A stretch of 35,841 bases of DNA from Planctomycetota bacterium (GTDB lineage Bacteria; Planctomycetota; UBA1135; GCA-002686595). A program made the translations under genes and the position numbers. Shown in pieces: positions 16,601 to 24,652 of the stretch (its first letter is position 1; each line of letters starts with the position of its first letter). The notes under the pieces were generated by a model. It did not search any database. It saw only the letters and a list, made by a program, of their open reading frames with translations, and had not been told where the DNA came from. The stretch spans positions 1 through 35,841 of the forward strand of contig JAPLOF010000006.1 in assembly GCA_026692665.1 (NCBI GenBank), written 5' to 3'.

Positions 16601-17505
16601 CCGAACTCTCCGTCGTCGTGCCCTCGTGCAACACGAAGAGCCACCTGCGCGCGTGCCTCGAGAGCCTGAAGTCCACGCTGCCCCTGTCCTCGGAGATCGT
16701 CGTCGTCGACGACGCCAGCCGCGACGGGTCCGCGCGCATGGTCGCGGACGAGTTCCCGCACGTGCGTCTCCTGCGCAACGCGCAGCGGACAGGCCTCGCC
16801 GCCACGATGAACCAGGGGCTGCGCCGGGCGCGCGGCGCCTACGTGCTGTTCCTGCACGCGGATACGCGCATCCAGTCCAACGCGGTCAAGCAGATGCTCG
16901 CGTTCCTCGAGGCGAACTTGCGCTACGGCGCCGTGGCGCCCCGGCTCGTGCGGCCGGACGGGGAGACGCGCCGCGATCACATGCGCCTGCCGAACCTGTG
17001 GACGCCGCTCTTCTTCGGCACGCCTCTGCAGAAGGCCGTCCCCTCGAACCGCGAGGTGAAGCGCTACTTCGCCACCGACTTCGACTACGAGTCGGACGGC
17101 GACGTCGAGTGCCCCTCGGGAGCGTGCCTGCTCATGCGCCGCAAGGCGCTGAGGAAGGAGAGCGCCTTCGACGAGACGATGGGGGTCGCGTTCCACGAGG
17201 CCGACCTCTGCAGCCGCCTGGCCGAGGCCGGCTGGCGCATCGGGTACCTGGAGGGCGCGCGCGTCGTGCACGCCGGGGGGATCGTCGCTCGTCAGCAGGA
17301 CGACTACGCCGTCGAGTACCACCGGAATCGCCTCGCCTTCTATCGCAAGCACCGCGGCGAGGTGGCGGCCTGGTGGGTCAAGGCCTGCGTGGGCTTCACC
17401 GTGCTCGAGCACTACGTGGTCGAGTTCTACCGCCGCGCCGAAGGCTGGCCGGAGGAGCCGCTGATGCCGGTCTGGGAGCAGTTCACCGGTTTCCTGCGCG
17501 CTTGA
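16597..17505 (+). CDS. Glycosyltransferase family 2 (GT2), rhamnosyltransferase-like
   Basis: This 302-residue GT-A enzyme begins with ELSVVVPSCN (3-12), has the nucleotide-binding acidic strand EIVVVDDAS (33-41), a DXD-like HADTR (87-91), a GACLLMRRKAL segment (175-185) and FHEADLCSR (199-207) where inverting GT2 enzymes carry the catalytic acid region. This layout is typical of the WbbL/rhamnosyltransferase-like branch of GT2, but that branch includes other sugars. It has no transmembrane anchor. It is the only GT2 in the locus and ends the tightly overlapping block of genes; a 51-base gap with a small hairpin follows. Confidence 0.92.
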   Translation: MTELSVVVPSCNTKSHLRACLESLKSTLPLSSEIVVVDDASRDGSARMVADEFPHVRLLRNAQRTGLAATMNQGLRRARGAYVLFLHADTRIQSNAVKQMLAFLEANLRYGAVAPRLVRPDGETRRDHMRLPNLWTPLFFGTPLQKAVPSNREVKRYFATDFDYESDGDVECPSGACLLMRRKALRKESAFDETMGVAFHEADLCSRLAEAGWRIGYLEGARVVHAGGIVARQQDDYAVEYHRNRLAFYRKHRGEVAAWWVKACVGFTVLEHYVVEFYRRAEGWPEEPLMPVWEQFTGFLRA

Positions 17506-17523
17506 TCGCAGGGGATCGTTGAG

Positions 17524-17543
17524 TCGGATCGCGCCGGATCCGA
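17524..17543 (+). other. Small inverted repeat in the gap after the GT2 gene
   Basis: tcggatc (17524-17530) and gatccga (17537-17543) form a 7-bp stem with a 6-base loop, and no T-run follows. It could be a weak attenuator, an operator or chance; it lies 13 bases before the ATG at 17557. Confidence 0.3.
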
Positions 17544-17556
17544 TCCTAGCCCGGTC

Positions 17557-19329
17557 ATGACCAGCGCGCGTCCCGTCCGCGAGGAGTTCCTCGAGCCCGT
17601 CCGGAGGGTGTTGCGCTGGCTCGCGTCCCTGCGCGACTCCGAGGGGCGGATCGTGTGCCCCGACCACCAGGTCGAGCACACGGGCAAGAACGTGGGCGCG
17701 GCGGTCATTGCCTGCGAGCTCCTCGCGCGCGACCCGACGGCCGACGCGGCCTGGCTCGTCGATCTGGCTGTCGGGCAAGCGCGCCGCGCCTGCCTGAACC
17801 TGCAGCGCGAGGGCACGAGCCCCTGCTTCACGTTCCGGCCCGGTCGTCACGATCCGTTCAACTGCTCGAACGCGGTGATCGACGGCGGCGCCGCCAGCGA
17901 TGCTCTGGCGCACGTCGTCCAGTCGCTGGGGCCGCGACTCACGGCGGCGGACCGGGAGCGCTTCGTCGAGGCGAGCCGTCTGCACGCGCGCACCTACTTG
18001 CGCTACGCGGTGCTCGACAAGGGGATCCCGGCGCAGCGCGCCTGGGGTCTGACGGGCCTCGCGGCGGCGGCCGGGCTCCAGCACGATCCCGAGCTCGAGA
18101 AGGCGGCGGTCGAGGCGATCGGGGTGCTCGAGGGCATCCAGCATCCCGACGGGAGCTATCCGTACCACCCGCTCGAATGGGGCGCGGAGCATCCCGGCAG
18201 CGCGGACGTCTCGAGCTTCTACCAGTCGCGCATCCCGGCGTTCCTGATGCACGCCCTGGAGCGCATGGGGCGCGATCCGCGCGACGAGCTGTTCGCGACG
18301 CCCATCCGTCGTGGTCTCGATTTCGCGCGCGCCCTGCAGGGACCCGACGGCATCAAGTGCGGGCTCGTGGAGGCCAAGCCCTGGTACTGGGGCGCCGAGT
18401 ACGAAGTGGCCTCGAACCCGTTCGACGTCCAGGCCTTCGCGAGCGGCTGGCGGCTCTTCCGCAACCCGGCCGACGGGCTCGCGGCCCTGCGCGCCTTCCG
18501 CGCGTTCGCGGCGCATCTCGAGCCGGATGGCCGACCGCGCAGCCACCTGCCCGGTCACGGGCGCGCGCCGAGCTACCAGTGCCCGGTCTTCTGGGCCGGA
18601 CACTGCCTGTGGATCGCGCGGGCGTTGGACGATCTCGAGGCCATCGCGTCCGCGCCGGCGCCGTACGAGCCGGGTCCGGGGACCATCGACGTGTCCCTGC
18701 GCTGGTTCCCGAACGCACAGCTGGGACGCCTCGAGGACGGTCAAGTCGTCGCCTGGGTCCGCGGCGCACGTCCGGCGGTCAACGTCCACCATGGCAGCCC
18801 GCATGGCGCGGGCCTCGTGCGGGTCTACGGGAAGGCCCAGGGTCGAGACCTCCTGACGCGCTGCCGGCTGGGGGGAGCGAACGAGGGCGAGTGGAGTGGG
18901 ACCGCCGGCTGGCCTTCGCCGGCGCGCGGCTGGCGCGGGGGCGGGAGCGAACTGCGCTTCTCGCTCTGGCTCGCGCGCGTCGCCGCACGCCGCGGGCGCC
19001 TCGTGGAAGCGCTGTTGACGCCGCCGCGCGTCGCGCGCCGCGGGGTCCTCGCGTTCGGGCATCCGCGTGTTTCGAGTGCTTTCGATCTCGCGCCGGACGT
19101 GCGCCTCGACGGGACGACGATCGTGATCGAGTCGCGGCTCGCTCACCGCGACGGTTCCCGGGTGGGGGCGAGCCGACTGACGCGCAGCTACGAAGTGGAC
19201 GGCTCGGGCCTGGTCGTGGTCGAGGATCTCTCCGCGGACGGAGGGGCGCGCCGACTCGGCTACCGGGTGCCGCGCGAGGCCTCCGACGTGCGCGACGAAG
19301 GCCGACGGATCTCCTGGCGCCTCGGGTAG
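17557..19329 (+). CDS. 590-residue protein of unrecognised family, lyase/hydrolase-like layout
   Basis: I do not recognise a named family. Residues about 10-360 look like repeated helical hairpins with aromatic and charged clusters (FNCSNAVIDGGAASDAL at 101-117, QHPDGSYPYHP at 195-205, KPWYWGAEYEVASNPFD at 274-290), which resembles an (alpha/alpha) toroid. Residues about 375-590 are strand-rich and end in a short charged tail, resembling the beta-sandwich of heparinase II/III-type polysaccharide lyases. There is no signal peptide or membrane segment, so as annotated it is cytosolic, unusual for a lyase. It could process a lipid-linked glycan inside the cell or be a non-catalytic relative. It is followed after 9 bases by the sulfatase-superfamily gene, suggesting the two work together. 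Confidence 0.85.
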   Translation: MTSARPVREEFLEPVRRVLRWLASLRDSEGRIVCPDHQVEHTGKNVGAAVIACELLARDPTADAAWLVDLAVGQARRACLNLQREGTSPCFTFRPGRHDPFNCSNAVIDGGAASDALAHVVQSLGPRLTAADRERFVEASRLHARTYLRYAVLDKGIPAQRAWGLTGLAAAAGLQHDPELEKAAVEAIGVLEGIQHPDGSYPYHPLEWGAEHPGSADVSSFYQSRIPAFLMHALERMGRDPRDELFATPIRRGLDFARALQGPDGIKCGLVEAKPWYWGAEYEVASNPFDVQAFASGWRLFRNPADGLAALRAFRAFAAHLEPDGRPRSHLPGHGRAPSYQCPVFWAGHCLWIARALDDLEAIASAPAPYEPGPGTIDVSLRWFPNAQLGRLEDGQVVAWVRGARPAVNVHHGSPHGAGLVRVYGKAQGRDLLTRCRLGGANEGEWSGTAGWPSPARGWRGGGSELRFSLWLARVAARRGRLVEALLTPPRVARRGVLAFGHPRVSSAFDLAPDVRLDGTTIVIESRLAHRDGSRVGASRLTRSYEVDGSGLVVVEDLSADGGARRLGYRVPREASDVRDEGRRISWRLG

Positions 19330-19332
19330 TCT
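19327..19332 (+). promoter_or_regulatory. Candidate leaderless-type -10 element (TAGTCT)
   Basis: TAGTCT begins on the stop codon of the 590-residue gene and ends 6 bases before the ATG at 19339. The TANNNT pattern at this distance fits a leaderless promoter. The same hexamer lies 7 bases before the ATG at 31088 on the other strand. No clear -35 is seen. Confidence 0.35.
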
Positions 19333-19338
19333 TTCGCG

Positions 19339-21384
19339 ATGCGGACCGCCGCCCCCCTCGTGAGACTCCCCGAGACGCTGGGCCTCGCCCTGCGAGCCGG
19401 GCTCGGCCTCGGTGCCCTCTTCGGATTGGTCGACGGCGTCGTCGCGGCGAGCTTGACCTCGGCCGCGCTGACGCCGCTCTCCCTGGCGGCGTGCCTCTCC
19501 GCCGCGGTCTTCGAGTACTGCGCGCTCGCGGTCGGGGCCCTGGGCCTGCTCGGACTCGTGTTCCACCCGGCGCTGAGCCGCTGGAGCCGGCTCGCGCGAC
19601 TGCAGGGGTTCGTCGCCCTCGGCCTCAGCGCGGGTCTATTCGCGGAGCTCTACTGGTGGACGAGGCCCTTCGTCTTCTACGGGCGGCCGGCGTTCTCCAT
19701 GGAACGCGTCCTGGCATCCCTGGCGCTCCTCGCCGTGGCGCTCCTCGTCGCGCGCGTGCTGGCCCGGCCGCTGGCCGCGCAGTTGGAGAAGCTGGGTTGG
19801 TTCCTCCAGGCGCCCGTGGTCGCGGCATTCCTGGCCGGCGGAGCGTACCTCGTCGCGCAGCGCGACGTTCTCGCAGGCCACGGCGTGCCGAACGAGCGCA
19901 CGCGCGACATGCCCAACGTGATGCTCGTCGTCGTGGACGCGCTGCGGCAGGACACGCTGGGCTGCTACGGCCACCCGCGCGTGAAGAGCCCGAACATCGA
20001 CCGCCTCGCGCGCGAGGGCGTCTTGTTCGAGAACTCGTTCACGCAGGCTCCGTTCACGTGGACGAGCTTCGGGTCCATGTTGACCGGCAAGTACCCGCGT
20101 CGGCACGGCCTCGTGAAGATGGCGCCCGGCACGCGCATGGTCGAGAACACCACGATCGCGTCCCACGTCGAGAACGCGACGCGCGTGGATGGACGCTCGC
20201 TGCGCGACGACGACTACCTGTCCGTCTCGTTCCACACAGGCACCCTGTCTTCGGGTTCGGGGCTGATCCAGGGGTTCGACCTGTACTACGAACAGCTGGC
20301 CGGACACGGGCTGGTCGTCGCCGAGAGCGCGTGGAGCGTCTTCCGCTCCGACCTGCTGTTGCACGTGCTGCGCTCGAAGTTCGAGCAGAAGGCCGGCGGC
20401 GACGTGGCCGGCACCGCGCGCGAGTGGCTGGCCGAGAACGGCCAACGCCGCTTCCTCTCGATGGTGCACCTCTACTCGACGCACACGCCGTACGACCCGC
20501 CCCGGGTCTTCCGGGACATGTACGTCGACCCGAGCTACGCCGGGCCTGTGAAGGCGTTCTACGCACAGCATCGCGAGGCGATCGAACGCGGCGATGTCGT
20601 GCCGACGCCGGCCGATATCGCGCAGATCCAGAACCTCTATTACGCCGGCGTGTCGCAGGCGGACGCCGCGATCGGCGCGTTGATGGCCGAGCTCGAGCGG
20701 CTCGGCACGCTCGACGACACGCTGGTGATCGTCACGGCCGACCACGGCGAATCACTGGGGGAGATGGACTTCGGACAGAAGATGCCCCTGTGGGAGCACA
20801 ACCACATGGTCAACACGAACCTGCGGATCCCGCTCGTCATGCGCTGGCCGAAGGGGCTGCCCGCGGGGCAGCGCGTGTCGGCGATCGTCGACGAGATCGA
20901 CATCCTGCCCACCGTGTGCGACTTGCTCCGGATCGTGCTCCCGGCGGAGACCGATCGCTACTCGAAGATCGACGGCGCGAGCCTGGTGCCGCTGGCGCAC
21001 GGCGCGGCCGCCAGCGTGCGCGAGTTCTCCTTCGCCGAGAACCAGACCTTCGCGTCGATCCAGGACGCGCGCTGGAAACTGCTCGTGCCTTTCGACCTGA
21101 TCACCCGCGACGACTGGGCGACTGGTCGCGCGGCCAACGGCTTGCCGATCGTGTTGCTCGACCTCGTGCAGGACCCGGGCGAGCAGCGCAACGTCGCGGC
21201 CGCCGAACCCGCGCAAGCCGCCCGGCTGCATGCTGCGTTGCGGGCCTGGTTCGCCGAGATGCCCGAGATCCGCATCGAGTTCTCGCCGCGCGACCTCGAG
21301 GAGCAGAAACGCCTCCTGGAGGCGCTCGGCTACACGGACAGCGGGACCGCCATCGGCGACGCGCCGCCCAAGCCGGGCCGCTGA
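19339..21384 (+). CDS. Membrane-anchored alkaline-phosphatase/sulfatase-superfamily enzyme with Thr nucleophile position
   Basis: This 681-residue protein has about four or five N-terminal transmembrane segments (roughly 14-38, 50-75, 88-106, 124-143, 156-174) and then a sulfatase-fold domain (about 190-640). Metal and active-site motifs are VVVDALRQD with Asp200, TADHGE with Asp468/His469, and His487/His489 in WEHNH. The loop that in sulfatases reads Cys-x-Pro-x-Arg reads Thr240-Trp-Thr-Ser-Phe, so there is no Cys or Ser to become formylglycine. Threonine at this place is the nucleophile in lipoteichoic-acid synthase and phosphoethanolamine transferases of the same superfamily, so transfer of a phospho-group to a glycan is at least as likely as sulfate ester cleavage. 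The catalytic domain is probably periplasmic. Confidence 0.88.
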   Translation: MRTAAPLVRLPETLGLALRAGLGLGALFGLVDGVVAASLTSAALTPLSLAACLSAAVFEYCALAVGALGLLGLVFHPALSRWSRLARLQGFVALGLSAGLFAELYWWTRPFVFYGRPAFSMERVLASLALLAVALLVARVLARPLAAQLEKLGWFLQAPVVAAFLAGGAYLVAQRDVLAGHGVPNERTRDMPNVMLVVVDALRQDTLGCYGHPRVKSPNIDRLAREGVLFENSFTQAPFTWTSFGSMLTGKYPRRHGLVKMAPGTRMVENTTIASHVENATRVDGRSLRDDDYLSVSFHTGTLSSGSGLIQGFDLYYEQLAGHGLVVAESAWSVFRSDLLLHVLRSKFEQKAGGDVAGTAREWLAENGQRRFLSMVHLYSTHTPYDPPRVFRDMYVDPSYAGPVKAFYAQHREAIERGDVVPTPADIAQIQNLYYAGVSQADAAIGALMAELERLGTLDDTLVIVTADHGESLGEMDFGQKMPLWEHNHMVNTNLRIPLVMRWPKGLPAGQRVSAIVDEIDILPTVCDLLRIVLPAETDRYSKIDGASLVPLAHGAAASVREFSFAENQTFASIQDARWKLLVPFDLITRDDWATGRAANGLPIVLLDLVQDPGEQRNVAAAEPAQAARLHAALRAWFAEMPEIRIEFSPRDLEEQKRLLEALGYTDSGTAIGDAPPKPGR

Positions 21385-21397
21385 GGCCCGGCAACGC

Positions 21398-22582
21398 ATG
21401 AGCGTCACAGCACTCGCGCTCGTCGCGAACACGCGCTTCCCCTCGCGGCGCGCGCAGGGACTCCAGGTCGCGCAGGTGTCCGCGGCATTCGCCCGCGCGG
21501 GGACCAGCACCACGTTGCTCGTCGCGGACCGCCGCTCCCAGGTCGACCTGCCGGACGGCGCGGACGCGTTCGCGTGGTACGGCGTTCCGCCCGGGCCGCG
21601 CCCGACCGTGGAGCGCATCGCCTGCGTCGACTGGATCGAGCGCGTCCCGCGCGTGCTGCAGTACGTGCCGGCGCGGCTCCAGGAGCTCTCGTTCGCACGC
21701 AACGCGGCGCGGCACGTGCTCGAACGATCGGCGGCGGCGTTCGTGCTCTCGCGCGAGGTCGAGTGCGCGTTGCGCCTCGTGCGGGCGGGCCACGCTCGGA
21801 CCTTCCTGGAGATCCACCGCGTTCCCGGCGGTCGCACGCGCCGCCGCTGGCTGCTCGAAGCGGCGCGCGGCGCACGCGGGATCGTGGCGATCTCGGGCGG
21901 CGTGCGGGAGGACCTGTGCGCGCTCGGCGTGGTCGCGGATTCCATCGTCGTCGAGCACGACGGTTTCGAGTCGGCGCGGTTCGCGCTCCAGCCCTCGCGT
22001 GCCGAGGCACGCCGATCCCTGGGACTGCCGAGCGACGCGTCGATCGTCGTCTACACCGGAGGGTTGCTGGCCTGGAAGGGGGTCGACCTGCTGGTCGACG
22101 CTGCGCGATTCCTTCCCTCGGCGTACTTCGTGGTCGCGGGCGGGCTCGACGCGGACGTCGCACGGTTGCGCGCGCACGCCGGCGGTCTCTCCAACCTGCG
22201 CATCGACGGGTTCCAGGCGCCGGAGCGCGTCCCGCTCTACCTCGCGGCGGCGGATGTCGGCGCCGTGCCGAATCGATCGCAGCCGGCGATCAGCGCGCGC
22301 TACACCTCGCCGCTCAAGGTCTTCGAGAGCATGGCGGCGGGGCTTCCGCTCGTCGCGAGCGACCTGCCCAGCCTGCGCGAGATCCTGCGCCCCGACGCGG
22401 ACGCCGTGTTCGTCGCGCCGGACGATGCGCGCGCGCTGGCTGACGGCATCGGCCGTCTGTTGGCGGACTCGGCGCTCCGCTCCCGTCTCGCCACGAACCT
22501 GCGCGCGCGCGCCCCGGAGCACACGTGGGACGCCCGTGCGCGGCGGATCCTCGCCTGGATGGAATCGCGCGTCGTTCGGTAG
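21398..22582 (+). CDS. Glycosyltransferase family 4 (GT4), sixth of six
   Basis: This 394-residue GT-B enzyme starts with TALALVANTRFPSRRAQG (4-21), has FLEIHRVPGG (136-145) in the acceptor domain, VVYTGGLLAWKGVD (217-230) opening the donor domain, and SPLKVFESMA (304-313), the form of the EX7E region in which only the second Glu is kept; this SPLK-type variant is common in GT4. The ATG is 14 bases after the upstream stop. It ends the plus-strand glycan locus, with its stop only 3 bases from the stop of the opposing TamA-like gene. Confidence 0.9.
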   Translation: MSVTALALVANTRFPSRRAQGLQVAQVSAAFARAGTSTTLLVADRRSQVDLPDGADAFAWYGVPPGPRPTVERIACVDWIERVPRVLQYVPARLQELSFARNAARHVLERSAAAFVLSREVECALRLVRAGHARTFLEIHRVPGGRTRRRWLLEAARGARGIVAISGGVREDLCALGVVADSIVVEHDGFESARFALQPSRAEARRSLGLPSDASIVVYTGGLLAWKGVDLLVDAARFLPSAYFVVAGGLDADVARLRAHAGGLSNLRIDGFQAPERVPLYLAAADVGAVPNRSQPAISARYTSPLKVFESMAAGLPLVASDLPSLREILRPDADAVFVAPDDARALADGIGRLLADSALRSRLATNLRARAPEHTWDARARRILAWMESRVVR

Positions 22583-22585
22583 TCC

Positions 22586-24652
22586 TCAGAACGAGAAGCC
22601 GACCGACAGGTGGATCGCGCCATCCGCTTCGCCCGGGCCGGGGTCGGGGTTGACCGCGCCGTCGAGGCGGATCGGCCCGATCGGGAGCAGGTACCGCAGG
22701 CCGAGGCCGAGTCCGAAGCCCGGATCGGTGAACCGGAAGACGTCCTCGTGCCGCAGCTCGACCGTACCGGCGTCCACGAAGGCAGCCAGTTGCACGCGCT
22801 TCCAGATCTTCTGGCGCAACTCGATGGTGGCCGTCGTGGACGCTTCGCCACCCACCGACTGGCCGTTGTCGTCCACGGGGCCCAGTTCGCTCTCGCTGTA
22901 GGATCGGACGCTGTTCTCGCCGCCGTTGAAGAAGCGCTCCTGGATCGGGATCTCGTCGGTGGATCCGATCGGAGCGATCCAGCCCGCCCGCGCGGAGAGC
23001 GCCAGGGTCGTCGTGGGGCCCACGGGGAGGAAACGCGAATGTTCCAGCTCGAGCCGCACGTACTCGAGCTGCGAACCGAGCGCGGCGAGCGAAAGGTCGA
23101 CCCCTCCGCGTGTGATCTGGCCGGCGTGCGGATCGTCGAACGCGTCGCGCGTGTCCCACGTCGGCGCGATGGAGATCTCGGAGATGTCCGCGTCGTCCAC
23201 GAATTCGGGCGCGTCGACTTCGACAGCGCTGACGTCGCTCTTGCGGTACTGCCAGCTCGTGCGCAGTCCCAGGTCCTGGGACAGCCGCCACGAGACGCCG
23301 AGTTCGAGTCCCTGCTCGAGCCGCAGGAAGGACGGTTCCTGGCGCCGGTTCCAGAAGAGGGTCGCGATCGCGGTCGCGTCGGGGCCCAGGATCCAGGGAT
23401 CGATGAGCGAGAGATCCGCGCGCTGCGCGAGCTGGGACACCGTCGCCGAGAAGTCGAGGATGCGGCCCGAACCGAAGAGGTTCTTCTGGCGCGCGCCGAA
23501 ACCGAGGCGCAGCCCCTCGTAGGATCCGTACCCCGGCTCGATGTGGAATTCGCGCGCGGCAGCCTCCTCCACGTCGACGACCACGTCCCGCGTCTCGGTG
23601 CCGTCCGCGGACGGGCCCGAGGCGGCGGGCGCGAGGTCGATCGCGATCCGGTCGAAGATGCCGGCGCGCGCGAGGTTCGCGAGGCTGGCGCGCAAGAGCG
23701 AGCGCTGGAACCAGGCGCCTTCCTCGAGCTCGACGCGCTTCCGCAGGAAGCTCTCGTCCGTGGCGTGCTGGCCCTGGAACTCGATCGCTCCGACGCGAAC
23801 GCGCGGGCCGGGGCGGACAGAGAACGCCAGCCCGACGCCGGTCGGGTCCAGATCGCGCTTCGCCAGCACGACCGACGCGTCCGGGTGCCCGTGCTCGCCC
23901 ATCACGTTCGCGACTCGGCCGCGCACGGTCCGCATCACGCGCTCGGAGTAGGGGCCTCCGAGGAGGTCCGCGATCGCGTCGTCGATGCGGGCGCGCGGTA
24001 CGGACGCGGGCCATTCCGCGTCCTCCGCGAGGACGTCGACGTGCGTCAACCGGTAGACGGGACCGGGGGTCACGGCGATCTCGACACGCGCCTCCGCGCC
24101 GTCCGGCGTGAACTCGCGGCGGGGCTCCGCCACGGCGGCATCGACGTGCCCGCGTTCGCGGTACCACTCGAGGATGGCGCTCGCGCCGGCCTCGACCGCG
24201 CGGGCGGAGTACCAGCCTTCCGCGCCAGCCCCGCGGAGGATCAGTCGGACGTCCTTCTGGTCGGACTCCGGCACTCCGGGCGTGGTCACGCGCACGAGCC
24301 GAGTGCGCACGCCGGGCTCGGCGAGGAAGCGCACGATGGGCCGGCCACCGGCCGGACGCTCCAGCACGGTCTCGACGCGTGCCTCCCGGAAGCCCAGTTC
24401 CTGGAGCATGAGCTCCAGCTCGAACGCGGCGTCGTCGAGCACGGGGCCGGGCCGGGTGACCTGGGCGAAGTCCTCGAAGACGTAGCCCAGACGACGCACG
24501 GCGTCCTCGCGAGGGACCGCGCCCAGGCCCTCGAACACGAGGCCCACGTCGCGCGGTTCCGGCGACTGGCCCAGCAGGGAGCAGCCGGCCAGGAGCACGC
24601 CCAGCGCGAGGGCCGCGCCAACGCGGCCTGGGGCACGGAGCTCGCGCGTCAT
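22586..24652 (-). CDS. tamA: Omp85-family outer-membrane barrel, TamA-like, with predicted lipobox
   Basis: This 688-residue protein has POTRA-type domains (about 95-365, including SFLRKRVELEEG-like repeats) and a C-terminal 16-strand-type barrel (about 370-688) ending in phenylalanine. The conserved Omp85 loop motif (usually VRGF/Y) appears as VRSY at 582-585, with NGGENS just before it. The N-terminus has a lipobox, LLAGC, with Cys24 as the predicted lipidation site, which is odd for a barrel protein. Its ATG overlaps the TGA of the TamB-like gene (ATGA), and that pairing is what suggests TamA rather than BamA. Its role would be moving or inserting material at the outer membrane together with TamB. 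Barrel and POTRA are seen; the TamA function is inferred. Confidence 0.88.
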   Translation of the reverse strand: MTRELRAPGRVGAALALGVLLAGCSLLGQSPEPRDVGLVFEGLGAVPREDAVRRLGYVFEDFAQVTRPGPVLDDAAFELELMLQELGFREARVETVLERPAGGRPIVRFLAEPGVRTRLVRVTTPGVPESDQKDVRLILRGAGAEGWYSARAVEAGASAILEWYRERGHVDAAVAEPRREFTPDGAEARVEIAVTPGPVYRLTHVDVLAEDAEWPASVPRARIDDAIADLLGGPYSERVMRTVRGRVANVMGEHGHPDASVVLAKRDLDPTGVGLAFSVRPGPRVRVGAIEFQGQHATDESFLRKRVELEEGAWFQRSLLRASLANLARAGIFDRIAIDLAPAASGPSADGTETRDVVVDVEEAAAREFHIEPGYGSYEGLRLGFGARQKNLFGSGRILDFSATVSQLAQRADLSLIDPWILGPDATAIATLFWNRRQEPSFLRLEQGLELGVSWRLSQDLGLRTSWQYRKSDVSAVEVDAPEFVDDADISEISIAPTWDTRDAFDDPHAGQITRGGVDLSLAALGSQLEYVRLELEHSRFLPVGPTTTLALSARAGWIAPIGSTDEIPIQERFFNGGENSVRSYSESELGPVDDNGQSVGGEASTTATIELRQKIWKRVQLAAFVDAGTVELRHEDVFRFTDPGFGLGLGLRYLLPIGPIRLDGAVNPDPGPGEADGAIHLSVGFSF

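Noticed and set aside
16543..19566. A 1007-codon minus-strand frame antisense to the GT2 and 590-residue genes
   Set aside because: The product is rich in Arg, Glu, His and Asp without hydrophobic core or motifs, and it covers real genes on the plus strand. High-GC genomes often give such antisense frames.
19339..21384. Plain arylsulfatase call
   Set aside because: The formylglycine loop lacks Cys/Ser and the following Arg, so the safer label is a superfamily enzyme with a Thr nucleophile position.
17655..21401. A 1248-codon plus-strand frame across two genes
   Set aside because: It is off-frame over both the 590-residue and the sulfatase-superfamily genes and is almost entirely Arg/Ala/Gly/Pro-rich.
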